Shown here in pieces: positions 32,753 to 41,192 of a stretch of DNA of 64,000 nt (its first letter is position 1; every line of letters starts with the position of its first letter). Both the position numbers and the translations under genes were made by a program. This DNA is from Thermogemmatispora aurantia (GTDB lineage Bacteria > Chloroflexota > Ktedonobacteria > Ktedonobacterales > Ktedonobacteraceae): assembly GCF_008974285.1 (NCBI RefSeq), contig NZ_BKZV01000002.1, positions 310,001-374,000 of the forward strand, written 5' to 3'. A model generated the notes under the pieces. It saw nothing but the letters and a program-made list of their open reading frames with translations, had not been told where the DNA came from and ran no database searches.

Positions 32753-33625
32753 TCAATGCGAGGCGCCCTTAGTAGCAGCTTCGGCAGGCAGAGTCTGCGA
32801 CGACTGAGCCGGGGGCAGCGGTACAGGTTTGCGCGTCAGACGCCAGAAGAGCGTCCCGAAGATGAGCAGGAAGGCCACATAGACGCCGGCCCGCAACAGT
32901 GTTGGCGCATCACTGTAACCAAGCAAGCCGTGCAGCAAGCTACCTACCGTGCTCTCTTCGCTCAGCCAGCCGCTGCTATCCCAGAGCACCGTCGTCCCAA
33001 ATGGTAACCAATGCAGCTCCTCTTGCATGGTCTGGACGGCATTGCCCAGCAGACCAGCGGCGAAAAAGAGCAAGAGCAAGCCCATGACTCGGAAAAAGCG
33101 ACGGTAGTCGAGGCGGTAACCCAGACGATAGATCAGGAAGCAGAGAGCCACCGCGAGCAGCAGGCCAATCAGCGCCCCCAGCATCAATAGCGGGGCCTCA
33201 TGCGTTTGAAGAGCGAAGGCCAGGGTAAAGAAAGCCGTCTCCAATCCCTCACGGCCAACCGAGGTGAAAGCCAGCAGCCCCAAAGCCAACCCCGAGCTGG
33301 CCATGCTGGCTTTTGTCATCATCTCACGTTTCAAGGTACGGCTATGCTGCTGCATCCAGAAGGTCATCGAGGTTAGCAGCACCACCGCCACCAGGTAGGT
33401 CACGGTCTCAAAGACCGCCTCGAACCAGGTGCCATCGTAGATACGGACCGTGACATATAAGGCCAGTGCGGCGAGAAAAGAGCACAAGACGGCCAGCGCA
33501 ACCCCGATCCAGACCGCGCGCGCCTGGCGCATCAGCTGCAACTGGCGCAGAGCCGCCAAGAGGATGCTCACAATCAGGCTGGCCTCCAGCCCCTCACGTA
33601 GATAGAGAATTGCAGTCGCCAGCAT
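32753..33625 (-). CDS. FTR1-family high-affinity iron permease
   Basis: A 290-residue, seven-helix protein of the FTR1 (iron/lead transporter) family. Two REGLE motifs, at residues 10-14 and 125-129, are the known iron-binding signatures of the family and sit in helices 1 and 4. The last about 20 residues are a soluble tail. It normally works with a ferroxidase or a periplasmic donor; none is adjacent. The DtxR-type regulator gene about 300 bases upstream on the same strand suggests iron control. The binding site is GGAGAAAG. Confidence 0.9.
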   Translation of the reverse strand: MLATAILYLREGLEASLIVSILLAALRQLQLMRQARAVWIGVALAVLCSFLAALALYVTVRIYDGTWFEAVFETVTYLVAVVLLTSMTFWMQQHSRTLKREMMTKASMASSGLALGLLAFTSVGREGLETAFFTLAFALQTHEAPLLMLGALIGLLLAVALCFLIYRLGYRLDYRRFFRVMGLLLLFFAAGLLGNAVQTMQEELHWLPFGTTVLWDSSGWLSEESTVGSLLHGLLGYSDAPTLLRAGVYVAFLLIFGTLFWRLTRKPVPLPPAQSSQTLPAEAATKGASH

Positions 33626-33719
33626 CGAACAGTACTTTCTCCACTTTCCGCTGACAGCACAGCGGCCTAGTACATGCTCTTCCTTTCCCTTCCACTATGC
33701 TACCAAATCCGAGCGTTCC

Positions 33720-33743
33720 ACTCAGATATGAACCTACTCAGAT
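33720..33743. repeat. Direct repeat upstream of FTR1 gene
   Basis: ACTCAGAT occurs at 33720-33727 and 33736-33743, 16 bases apart, about 95-118 bases upstream of the FTR1 start. It could be a regulator site, but it does not resemble the known DtxR/IdeR box. Confidence 0.3.
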
Positions 33744-33856
33744 GATAGCACCCGCGGCAAGCGACGGTCAAGGGATGAGTCTGCTCGCTGCTCTCGTTCG
33801 CTCCTCTCCCGATCACGCCACCGGGCAAGGTTGCCAGCCGCTCTCCGCTCCGCCCT

Positions 33857-33882
33857 CCCCCAACCCTGCTTAGGGTTGGGGG
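33857..33882 (-). terminator. Strong hairpin after the DtxR-family gene
   Basis: CCCCCAACCCT (33857-33867) and AGGGTTGGGGG (33872-33882) form an 11-bp perfect stem with a 4-base loop, about 40 bases past the stop of the DtxR-family gene. There is no T-run; termination is inferred from strength and placement before the FTR1 promoter region. Confidence 0.55.
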
Positions 33883-33922
33883 CCACCTGGCTGGCTCGTC
33901 GGCAGACGAACCGGGGCCACGC

Positions 33923-34627
33923 TTAGCGCGTGACCCAGATCTTGGGCGCGATCGATTTCATGATAGTCACCTCACGCCCATCGACCAAGAGCACAACGCT
34001 CTCCTCGCTATCATCAGGGTTGAGCTTACGCCCCTGGGAAACTACAGTCAGACGCGTGCCCGGCGTCAGCCCGCGCTGATGGAGATAGAGGATCAGGGCC
34101 GATTCATCCTCGACCACTTCCGAAATGAGGAGGATCGTCGCCGTCTCGCCCGGCGCCAGGGCGGAGAGCCGCACGGCTCCGCAGTCGCTGAGATAGGTCC
34201 GCGCGTTGGGCACAAGACCAGGGATGGGATTGCCATGCGGGCAGGTGGTTGGTTGCTTGAGGTTGAGAATAACTTGCTCCTCAAATTTGCCCGAGATGAC
34301 GTGCTCCAGACGGCAGGCTTCTTCATGGACCTGATGCCATTCCATACCTAGAAGATCGACAAGGAAGCGCTCAGCAAGCCGATGACGTCGCAGCACGGAC
34401 TCAGCGATCTGATAACCGGCTTCGGTGAGACGTACCTGCCGCCTGCTGTCCATTTCTACATATCCATCACGGACAAGCCGCTTAAGCGTCTCAGTAACAG
34501 TTGGAGGGGCAACGCCAAATTTTTGGGCCAATCTTGCGCCAATGACCGTTTCCCCCTCCATACTCATGTTATAGATTGTCTCCAGGTATTCCTCGACAGT
34601 CTGACTCACTGATTCTGCGGTCTTCAT
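33923..34627 (-). CDS. DtxR/MntR-family metal-dependent regulator
   Basis: A 234-residue protein. A winged helix-turn-helix (residues 5-65, SQTVEEYLETIYNMSMEGETVIGARLAQKFGVAPPTVTETLKRLVRDGYVEM) precedes the metal-binding dimerisation domain (about 70-140; HRLAERFLVDLLGMEWHQVHEEACRLEHVIS has the family's His/Glu/Cys ligands). A FeoA/SH3-like domain ends the protein (about 150-230). It should sense ferrous iron or manganese and probably controls the FTR1 gene downstream. The start is the ATG at 34627, with GAAGGA upstream, driven by a 17-base-spaced promoter. Confidence 0.92.
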   Translation of the reverse strand: MKTAESVSQTVEEYLETIYNMSMEGETVIGARLAQKFGVAPPTVTETLKRLVRDGYVEMDSRRQVRLTEAGYQIAESVLRRHRLAERFLVDLLGMEWHQVHEEACRLEHVISGKFEEQVILNLKQPTTCPHGNPIPGLVPNARTYLSDCGAVRLSALAPGETATILLISEVVEDESALILYLHQRGLTPGTRLTVVSQGRKLNPDDSEESVVLLVDGREVTIMKSIAPKIWVTR

Positions 34628-34689
34628 GATCCTTCTGTTCCCTTTGCTGCTGGCCAAAACTCGTACAAATGGCGATACTACCCCACAGC

Positions 34690-34718
34690 AGTATAGCATA
34701 TCAAGCAGGCGCTGCCAA
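34690..34718 (-). promoter_or_regulatory. Promoter of the DtxR-family gene
   Basis: On the minus strand, TTGGCA (34713-34718) and TATACT (34690-34695) are 17 bases apart, giving a leader of about 55 bases. Confidence 0.65.
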
Positions 34719-34739
34719 ATCAGCGTCTGCCTTCTTGCC

Positions 34740-34763
34740 GGGAGACGGTCTGGGCCGTCTCCC
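34740..34763. promoter_or_regulatory. 9-bp hairpin upstream of the DtxR promoter
   Basis: GGGAGACGG (34740-34748) and CCGTCTCCC (34755-34763) form a perfect stem with a 6-base loop, about 20 bases upstream of the -35. It could be a terminator shielding the promoter from upstream transcription, or a regulator site. Confidence 0.4.
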
Positions 34764-35231
34764 TCTACCAAACCGCCAGTCGCCCTACAGAGTATGCGCT
34801 AGTTGCCTTGACCTTTCTACATTTTCTACCGTTCACCCTGTCATTTTACTTTTTACGACATTTTCTACATAATTTCCAGGGAAGATCTGCAGACATTTTT
34901 CTGTCTATCAGAACTGTTCTGAATGCTGCATAGATCAGCTCACCATACACGCGGTCCTGGCCAGACGAGGATAGAGCCTGAGCAGCTCAGCTACCCACTA
35001 TCTATCAGGATAGAATGGCAGAGGAGCCGATGCTCTTGCTCGTTGCCCAGAGTGGCCTGGAGGTCCTGGCACAGCCTCAACTGCTGACTTTTGGACAGCG
35101 GCCTGTCTCATGTGGTACGATGGAAGTGAGAGTCGCCTCCGCTGCCCAGCCCTCCCACGGTGACTGACGCGGCAGGCAGACTCATCCGCGGTTCTTGTAC
35201 CCTGTGAGGAGATTTTTACTAAAAGGAGCGA
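34764..35231. other. Intergenic, AT-rich with repeats and a palindrome
   Basis: No confident gene. ACATTTTCTAC occurs at 34819-34829 and 34858-34868, 39 bases apart (close to four helical turns), with a TCATTTTAC variant between. TCAGAACTGTTCTGA (34908-34922) is a perfect palindrome around a central T. GACAG/CTGTC (35095-35108) is a smaller hairpin. A 50-codon frame (35015-35167) has only a weak binding site, and I do not call it. Confidence 0.4.
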
Positions 35232-35969
35232 ATGAGTAGTAGCACAGTATTAACTAATACGGTCTATCTTGTACGTCACGGAGAGAACCCTGCCAATCTC
35301 ACCAAGGAATTTTCCTATCGCCTTGTCGACTATCCCCTGAATGCCAAAGGTCTGCTTCAAGCCCGGCAGACCGCCGATTTTTTTCGAGGTCAGCCCATCG
35401 ACGCGATCTACGCCTCACCGCTGAGGCGCGCACACCAGACCGCCGAGATCATTGCCGAGGCCTTGGCCTTGCCCGTAACCCTGTTAGAAGAATTCCGCGA
35501 GATCAACGTTGGCGATCTTGAGCGCCGCCCCCCAACTGTCGAGCACTGGAAGCTCCATGACCAGATCATTGCCGATTGGTATAGTGGCAACTACCTGACG
35601 CGCTTTCCCGAGGGGGAGAACTTTCTGGAGCTACTGCAGCGCATCCGTCAGGGCTTGCGCCAGGTTATTGCCGGCCAGAGCGGACGCCGCATCATTATCG
35701 TCGGGCACGGCGGCATCTTCACAGTGCTGGTCAAGTCTCTCTGCTATAATGCAGACCGCGCGCCAATCTATCACGGGGCGATGGATAACTGTGCGATTAC
35801 GGAAATTGAGCTGCACGCCTTTGAGGAGGTGCTCGTCGGCAATCTGCACCTCTGGGCCAGCACCGCTCACCTCTCTGGCCAGGCTGCCGAGCTGGTTCCC
35901 GGACAGCTCCAGTACTCTGAGAAGCCCTGCGTATCGCCCGTCGCCGACAGCCTTTCCGCCTCCTCTTGA
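35232..35969 (+). CDS. Histidine phosphatase family protein
   Basis: A 245-residue phosphoglycerate-mutase-like phosphatase. The catalytic RHG motif is in VYLVRHGENP (about residues 12-21), and the second arginine/proline segment is YASPLRRAHQTAEIIA. The second histidine is in IIIVGHGGIF (about 156-165). The substrate (sugar phosphate, nucleotide or cobalamin precursor) is not evident. AAAAGGAG lies 4 bases before the ATG. Its stop codon overlaps the -35 element of the promoter for the T-box/trp operon that follows. Confidence 0.9.
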   Translation: MSSSTVLTNTVYLVRHGENPANLTKEFSYRLVDYPLNAKGLLQARQTADFFRGQPIDAIYASPLRRAHQTAEIIAEALALPVTLLEEFREINVGDLERRPPTVEHWKLHDQIIADWYSGNYLTRFPEGENFLELLQRIRQGLRQVIAGQSGRRIIIVGHGGIFTVLVKSLCYNADRAPIYHGAMDNCAITEIELHAFEEVLVGNLHLWASTAHLSGQAAELVPGQLQYSEKPCVSPVADSLSASS

Positions 35970-35995
35970 CAGAGTCTTACCCGGTCATCTATACT
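35966..35995 (+). promoter_or_regulatory. Promoter of the trpS-trp operon
   Basis: A perfect TTGACA (35966-35971) and TATACT (35990-35995) are 18 bases apart. The start would be near 36002, just ahead of the T-box leader. The -35 overlaps the stop of the histidine phosphatase gene. Confidence 0.8.
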
Positions 35996-36059
35996 CTTAC
36001 CTAGGTACTAAGGCGATAACAACGAGACACGATCAGCGACGAGCAGGAAGAGTATACGA

Positions 36060-36428
36060 CTGCGCTGCGCGCCAGAGAGTCGGGAACGGTGGAAACCGAT
36101 GCTGCAGCGGTCGTAGAATGGGCCTGTGAGCTGGAGTGCGAACCTCTCCAACGCTAAGCAAGCAGAAGAGAGTAGTAGCTGGCTCCCGGAGCGTCCCCCG
36201 TTATCGAGGACAGGGTATCAGAGCGTACCCGGCAATGAGGGACCTTGTCCGCCGCACACCGGCCTTCCTGTAGACTACAGGTCATCCGGCAAGGCGACAA
36301 TGGCGACCGCTTGTGCGCTCTCCAGGCTCCTGGAGAGAGGTCTATACATGGCGGAAGCCAGGGTCTAAAGAAGGGTGGCACCACGAAAGCTTCACGCTTC
36401 TCGTCCCTGTGACGAGAAGCGTTTTTTT
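36060..36428 (+). promoter_or_regulatory. Tryptophan T-box riboswitch
   Basis: The leader has the T-box layout: a stem I region beginning with AGAGAGTCGGGAACGGTGG (36074 on), a candidate specifier TGG (Trp codon, 36119-36121) and the conserved T-box AAGGGTGGCACCACG (36371-36385). A strong terminator follows. The variable base of the TGGN bulge is C, which pairs with a discriminator G, as expected for bacterial tRNA-Trp. It precedes trpS and the trp biosynthetic genes. Uncharged tRNA-Trp should stabilise the antiterminator and let transcription continue. Confidence 0.93.
36395..36428 (+). terminator. T-box intrinsic terminator
   Basis: CGCTTCTCGTC (36395-36405) and GACGAGAAGCG (36411-36421) make an 11-bp perfect stem with a 5-base loop followed by seven Ts. 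The 5' arm comes just after the T-box sequence, so the antiterminator and terminator exclude each other. Confidence 0.92.
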
Positions 36429-36557
36429 ATTGATTCGCTCCCGTTTCACTCAGCACGCTCTGAGCCAGACCACGGGCCTCATTCCTGCCTCTGTAAGACA
36501 CCACAGGGGCGGGCAGTTGTGCTAGCCAGGATGTTGGCCCCACTGGAGGTCTTTCCT

Positions 36558-37601
36558 ATGACGACGATTGGCCATGATCAACAGGTACAGACGAGTAGCA
36601 GTAGCGCACCGCCGCTGAAGAAGCGCACCTTCTCTGGTATCCAACCAAGCGGCGATATCCATCTAGGCAACTACCTGGGGGCGATCCGCAATTGGGTGCG
36701 CACACAGACAGAATACGATAACATTTACTGCATTGTCGATCTCCATGCGATTACGTTGCCTATCGATCCACAGGAGCTGCACCAGAATATCCGCAGGCTG
36801 GCCGCCATTTATCTGGCCTGTGGTCTCGACACGCGCTACTGTAAGCTTTTTGTGCAGTCGCATGTGCGCCAGCACGCCGAGGCCAGCTGGATTCTGGGCT
36901 GCTTCACGCCGATGGGGTGGCTGAATCGCATGACCCAGTTCAAGGCTAAGGCCGGCGAGAATCAGGAGACAGTCGGGGCGGGTATCTATATGTACCCGGT
37001 CCTGATGGCCTGCGATATTCTGCTCTATCAGACGCATCTGGTGCCTGTCGGCGAAGACCAGCGCCAGCATCTGGAGCTGACGCGCGATCTGGCACAGCGT
37101 TTCAACCATCTCTACCAGCAAGAGGTGTTTACGATCCCGGAGCCGCTCATCCGTGAGGTGGGGGCCCGCATTATGTCGCTCACCGACCCGACCCAGAAGA
37201 TGAGCAAGACCAACCCTAACCCTAACTCGCGGATTAATCTGCTCGATGATCCGAAGACTATCAAGCAGAAGATTGCCCGGGCGACGACAGATTCGCTGCG
37301 CCTGATCCGCTTCGATCCCGAACGGCCTGGGATCAATAATCTGCTGACGATCTATGAGGCGCTGACGGAGCGATCGCGCCAGGAGATCGAGGCCGAGTTT
37401 GAGGGCAAAGGCTATGGCGAGCTGAAGGCGCGCCTGACAGAGGTTGTGGTGGCTACGCTGGAGCCAATTCAACGCCGCTACCAGGAGTATATGCGCGATC
37501 CGGCAGAGCTGGAGGCGATCTTGCGCGCAGGGGCCGACGCGGTACGTCCGATTGCCGAGGCGACTTTGCAGCGCATGAAGGATGTGATCGGCCTCGGCTA
37601 G
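36558..37601 (+). CDS. trpS: Tryptophanyl-tRNA synthetase
   Basis: TrpS charges tRNA-Trp. The 347-residue class Ic synthetase has the HIGH-equivalent HLGN (residues 35-38, within FSGIQPSGDIHLGNYLGA) and the KMSKT motif in PTQKMSKTNPNPNSRI. It is slightly extended at the N-terminus. I start it at the ATG at 36558 behind GGAGG; the frame is open back into the T-box, but that part is leader. It is the first gene after the T-box and is followed closely by trpE. Confidence 0.95.
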   Translation: MTTIGHDQQVQTSSSSAPPLKKRTFSGIQPSGDIHLGNYLGAIRNWVRTQTEYDNIYCIVDLHAITLPIDPQELHQNIRRLAAIYLACGLDTRYCKLFVQSHVRQHAEASWILGCFTPMGWLNRMTQFKAKAGENQETVGAGIYMYPVLMACDILLYQTHLVPVGEDQRQHLELTRDLAQRFNHLYQQEVFTIPEPLIREVGARIMSLTDPTQKMSKTNPNPNSRINLLDDPKTIKQKIARATTDSLRLIRFDPERPGINNLLTIYEALTERSRQEIEAEFEGKGYGELKARLTEVVVATLEPIQRRYQEYMRDPAELEAILRAGADAVRPIAEATLQRMKDVIGLG

Positions 37602-37677
37602 CCCGGCTCAGGTTCCAAGCTCAGACTGGAAGCGCCGCCGAGGCGTGCCGAGGAAGAAGGAGAAAAAGAGGCAGTCT

Positions 37678-39258
37678 ATGTTTTTGCCATCTCTGGATGA
37701 AGTGCGTTCCTTGCGCCAGGAGCTGGAGGCCGAGGGGCAGACAGCCAGTGGTAGGATTCCACTGGTCCCCCTCTATCGCGATGTGCTGGCCGATACAGAG
37801 ACGCCGGTTTCGGCTTACTGCAAGACGGCTCGTGGCCCCTATACGTTTTTGCTGGAGAGCGTGGAGGGCGGCGAGCGTATTGCTCGCTATTCGTTTATCG
37901 GTATCGATCCCTACCTGGTCCTGATCCAGGATGAGCACGAGGCAACGCTGCGCTATCTGAGCTATGAGGATGGAACACAGCGCTGCCGCTCGCTGGTCCG
38001 TCTGCCGTCCTATGATCCGCTTCATCTGATTGAGCAGCACCTGGGACGCTATCACCTGCTGAGACCGAGGCAAGAGGGCAATGACGCTTTGCCGCGCTTC
38101 TATGGCGGCGCCGTGGGCTATCTGGCCTATGAGGTGGCTTCCCGCTTCGAGCGGCTCCCGGTGCCCGCCGCCGATGAGCTGGGCCTGCCCCTGGCTATCT
38201 TTAGCTTTACAGAGACGGTGCTGGCCTTCGATCATTTGAAGCATCGTCTGCGCGTGATTACGCACCTCCATCTGGACGCTCCCGACCTGGAGGCGGAGTA
38301 TGCCCGCTGCCTGCAGACGATCGAGGGCGTGGTCGCTCGCCTACAGGAGGAGCTGCGCCTGCCCGCCGAACCGGAGCCGATCTATACCGGGACGCCCACG
38401 GTGACCTCTAGCTTTACACGCGAGCAGTATGAGGCGATGGTGCGCCGCGCCAAGGAGTACATCGCAGCGGGTGATATTTTCCAGGTGGTACCTTCCCAGC
38501 GCCTGCGCCGCCCGGTCAACGCCGCACCGTTCACGGTCTACCGCGCCCTGCGAACCATTAATCCGTCTCCTTATATGTTCTACCTCGATCTGGAGGATTT
38601 TGTAGTGCTCGGCGCCTCTCCTGAGCTGCTGGTGCGCGTCGACGAGGGTGAGGTGACCATCCATCCGATCGCCGGGACGCGCCCCCGCGGTAGCGATCCA
38701 GAGAGCGATCGCCGGCTGGAGGAGGAGCTGCGCCACGATCCCAAGGAGCGGGCCGAGCACGTGATGCTGGTGGATCTGGGCCGCAATGATGTGGGCCGGG
38801 TCAGCCTGCCAGGCAGCGTCTCTGTGAGCCAGTTTATGGAGATCGAGCGCTATTCTCATGTGATGCATCTGGTCTCTAATGTGGTCGGACGGCTGCGCCC
38901 CGAGTTGACACCGTTCGACGCACTGCGCGCTGGCTTTCCCGCAGGGACAGTGACCGGGGCGCCGAAGATTCGAGCCATGGAGATTATCAGTGAGTTGGAG
39001 GGAATGCGCCGCGGAGTCTACGCCGGCGCTGTCGGCTACTTCAGCCACTCGGGCAATCTGGACACGGCCATCGCCTTGCGCACAATGGTTATGAAGAACG
39101 GACATGCGTATATCCAGGCAGGTGGCGGCGTGGTGGCGGATTCCGATCCAGCCGCCGAGTACCAGGAGAGCATGAATAAAGCCCGCGCGCTGCTGCGCGC
39201 TGTGGAGATGGCTGAGGAGATGGCCCGCGCGCAGCGCCCTCGCTATGCTCATACCTGA
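37678..39258 (+). CDS. trpE: Anthranilate synthase component I
   Basis: TrpE converts chorismate to anthranilate with ammonia supplied by TrpG. The 526-residue protein has an N-terminal regulatory region with LLES (about residues 58-61), the motif that in other TrpE enzymes takes part in tryptophan feedback binding. The chorismate-binding domain follows (about 240-515; [66 protein letters not shown]). The ATG at 37678 is preferred to an upstream GTG. It is 76 bases after trpS and 86 before trpG. Confidence 0.95.
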   Translation: MFLPSLDEVRSLRQELEAEGQTASGRIPLVPLYRDVLADTETPVSAYCKTARGPYTFLLESVEGGERIARYSFIGIDPYLVLIQDEHEATLRYLSYEDGTQRCRSLVRLPSYDPLHLIEQHLGRYHLLRPRQEGNDALPRFYGGAVGYLAYEVASRFERLPVPAADELGLPLAIFSFTETVLAFDHLKHRLRVITHLHLDAPDLEAEYARCLQTIEGVVARLQEELRLPAEPEPIYTGTPTVTSSFTREQYEAMVRRAKEYIAAGDIFQVVPSQRLRRPVNAAPFTVYRALRTINPSPYMFYLDLEDFVVLGASPELLVRVDEGEVTIHPIAGTRPRGSDPESDRRLEEELRHDPKERAEHVMLVDLGRNDVGRVSLPGSVSVSQFMEIERYSHVMHLVSNVVGRLRPELTPFDALRAGFPAGTVTGAPKIRAMEIISELEGMRRGVYAGAVGYFSHSGNLDTAIALRTMVMKNGHAYIQAGGGVVADSDPAAEYQESMNKARALLRAVEMAEEMARAQRPRYAHT

Positions 39259-39344
39259 TCTGCTGCAGGTGCTGTGCGCGCTTCCTAAAAAAATTGCGCT
39301 CGACGCTGTTACTGGTCTTCAGGACAGGAAGAGAGACGCAAGCA

Positions 39345-39908
39345 ATGCTTTTGCTTATCGATAACTACGATAGCTTTACCTACAATCTTTATCAGTACCT
39401 GTCCGAGCTGGGGGCTGAGGTCCTGGTTCGGCGCAATGATCAGATTACGCTGGAGGAGATCGCGCAGCTGCAGCCGGAGCGTATCGTGATCTCGCCCGGA
39501 CCCTGTACGCCCAATGAGGCCGGTTTGTCCTGCGAGATCATTGCAACGTTTGGGCCACGCCTGCCGATTCTGGGTGTCTGCCTGGGCCATCAGGCTATCG
39601 GCCAGGTCTACGGTGGCCGTGTCATCCGCGCGCCAGAGCCGGTGCACGGGAAGACGAGCCTGATCTATCATCGTGGCCAGGGCTGCCTCCGTGATCTTCC
39701 CAACCCCTTTGAAGCCAATCGCTACCATAGCCTCATCGTTGAGCGTGCCTCTCTCCCGGCTGAGCTGGAGATTACCGCCGAGACGGCGGATGGCTTGATT
39801 ATGGGTCTGCGCCACCGTCGCTATCCTGTCGAAGGGGTGCAGTTCCATCCTGAGTCGATCATGACGCCGGTGGGAAAGGATCTGCTGCGCAACTTTCTCA
39901 CTCGTTAG
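39345..39908 (+). CDS. trpG: Anthranilate synthase component II (glutamine amidotransferase)
   Basis: A 187-residue class I glutamine amidotransferase that feeds ammonia to TrpE. The catalytic triad is visible: Cys79 in [10 protein letters not shown], and His168 and Glu170 in [10 protein letters not shown]. It begins with the family's [18 protein letters not shown]. It may also serve p-aminobenzoate synthesis, as PabA/TrpG proteins often do; no pabB is in the window. The ATG at 39345 is chosen because the family starts there. A 12-base sequence, CAGGACAGGAAG, occurs on both sides of the gene (39320-39331 and 39930-39941). Confidence 0.95.
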   Translation: MLLLIDNYDSFTYNLYQYLSELGAEVLVRRNDQITLEEIAQLQPERIVISPGPCTPNEAGLSCEIIATFGPRLPILGVCLGHQAIGQVYGGRVIRAPEPVHGKTSLIYHRGQGCLRDLPNPFEANRYHSLIVERASLPAELEITAETADGLIMGLRHRRYPVEGVQFHPESIMTPVGKDLLRNFLTR

Positions 39909-40072
39909 GCTCAGACAATCTCAGGATCTCAGGACAGGAAGGGCGCTCAGGCGTTCCGACAGCAGTAGCGGGCAAGCTGGGGCGTCTGGGCGGTGCTGCT
40001 GAGCTACGTGCTCAGTCAGGTAGAAGACCAGCGATATGACAGGCTGGTTAGCACAGAAAAGAGGTGCTCCCG

Positions 40073-41128
40073 ATGATTCGCGAAGCCATCGCGCAAGTTG
40101 TTGCCGGCGCTACGCTCAGCGAGGAGGAAGCGGCGGCGGTGATGGAGGAGATTATGTCGGGCGTGGCAACCCCCTCCCAGATGGGAGCTTTTCTGACCGC
40201 TCTGCGGATGCGTCCCGGCGGTGAGGCGCCCCAGGAGATCGCCGGCCTGGCCCGTGTGATGCGTGAGAAGGCGCTGCGCGTCCATCTCCGCGAGGAGGTG
40301 GCCGCCCGCGCGCTGGATACCTGCGGTACAGGTGGCGACGGGGCCGGTACTTTTAATTTTTCGACCGCGGCAGGCATCCTGGCCGCTGCCGCCGGGGCCC
40401 ACGTGGCAAAGCACGGCAACCGCTCGGCGACAAGCCGCTGCGGCAGTGCCGATGTGCTGGAGGCGCTGGGTGTGCGCATCGATTTGGGGCCGGAGGCCGT
40501 GGCGCGCAGCGTTCAGGAGACGGGCTTCGGCTTTATGTTCGCGCAAACCTATCACCCGGCTATGAAGCACGTCGGTCCGACGCGCCGCGAGATCGGTATC
40601 CGTACGGTCTTCAATATTCTCGGTCCACTGACGAATCCGGCTGGTACCCGTTACCAGGTGCTGGGTGTGGCCGATGGCTCGCTGCTGCGCAAGATGGGAG
40701 AGGTCTTGCTCTTGCTCGGCTGCCGTCACGCGCTGATTATCCACGGCGAGGATGGGGTTGATGAGTGCTCGCTGGCAGCGCCAACGCGCGTCTGTGAGGT
40801 ACGCGAGGGGGAGGAGCTGCGCGAGTACGTGATTACGCCCGAGGAGGCCGGCCTGACGCGCTGCAGTGATCGCCGCCTCTTCCAGGGGGGCGACCCTCAA
40901 CAGAACGCGGAAATGCTGCGCCGCCTGCTCAGCGGCGAGATCGATGGTCCGCTAGCTGATATGCTCTATTTGAACACAGCGGCGGCTCTGCTGGCCAACG
41001 AGTGCGTCTCTTCGCTGGCAGAGGGGGTCAGGCTGGCTCGCAGCACGGTACGCGAAGGCCGGGCCCGGCGCAAGCTGGAGGAGGTCGTGGACTGCTCACA
41101 GTCGCTGGCTGCAACCAGTGGCTTGTAA
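40073..41128 (+). CDS. trpD: Anthranilate phosphoribosyltransferase
   Basis: TrpD joins anthranilate to PRPP. The 351-residue protein has the glycine-rich PRPP loop DTCGTGGDGAGTFNFST and KHGNRSATSRCGSADVLEALG, then the metal-site segment HGEDGVDE. The length is normal. The ATG at 40073 has AGAGG upstream. A 164-base gap from trpG is the longest in the core operon and holds no terminator I can see. Confidence 0.95.
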   Translation: MIREAIAQVVAGATLSEEEAAAVMEEIMSGVATPSQMGAFLTALRMRPGGEAPQEIAGLARVMREKALRVHLREEVAARALDTCGTGGDGAGTFNFSTAAGILAAAAGAHVAKHGNRSATSRCGSADVLEALGVRIDLGPEAVARSVQETGFGFMFAQTYHPAMKHVGPTRREIGIRTVFNILGPLTNPAGTRYQVLGVADGSLLRKMGEVLLLLGCRHALIIHGEDGVDECSLAAPTRVCEVREGEELREYVITPEEAGLTRCSDRRLFQGGDPQQNAEMLRRLLSGEIDGPLADMLYLNTAAALLANECVSSLAEGVRLARSTVREGRARRKLEEVVDCSQSLAATSGL

Positions 41129-41192
41129 GGCAGTCTCAGTGGCGAGGATCAGCCAGACAAGGGGAAGGCAGAGACGAGGGAGGAGATGAGCG

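Noticed and set aside
33720..33743. Classic DtxR/IdeR iron box upstream of FTR1
   Set aside because: No TTAGGTTAGGCTAACCTAA-like palindrome is visible; only an unrelated direct repeat.
35015..35167. A 50-codon frame upstream of the histidine phosphatase gene
   Set aside because: Only a weak AGGAT precedes it, and the translation has no features; it could be a leader peptide but I cannot support it.
36375..36557. N-terminal extension of trpS into the leader
   Set aside because: The frame is open, but it covers the T-box and terminator stem; the ATG at 36558 has GGAGG and matches the family start.
38341..39252. A 303-codon minus-strand frame
   Set aside because: Antisense to trpE, which is certain from its motifs.
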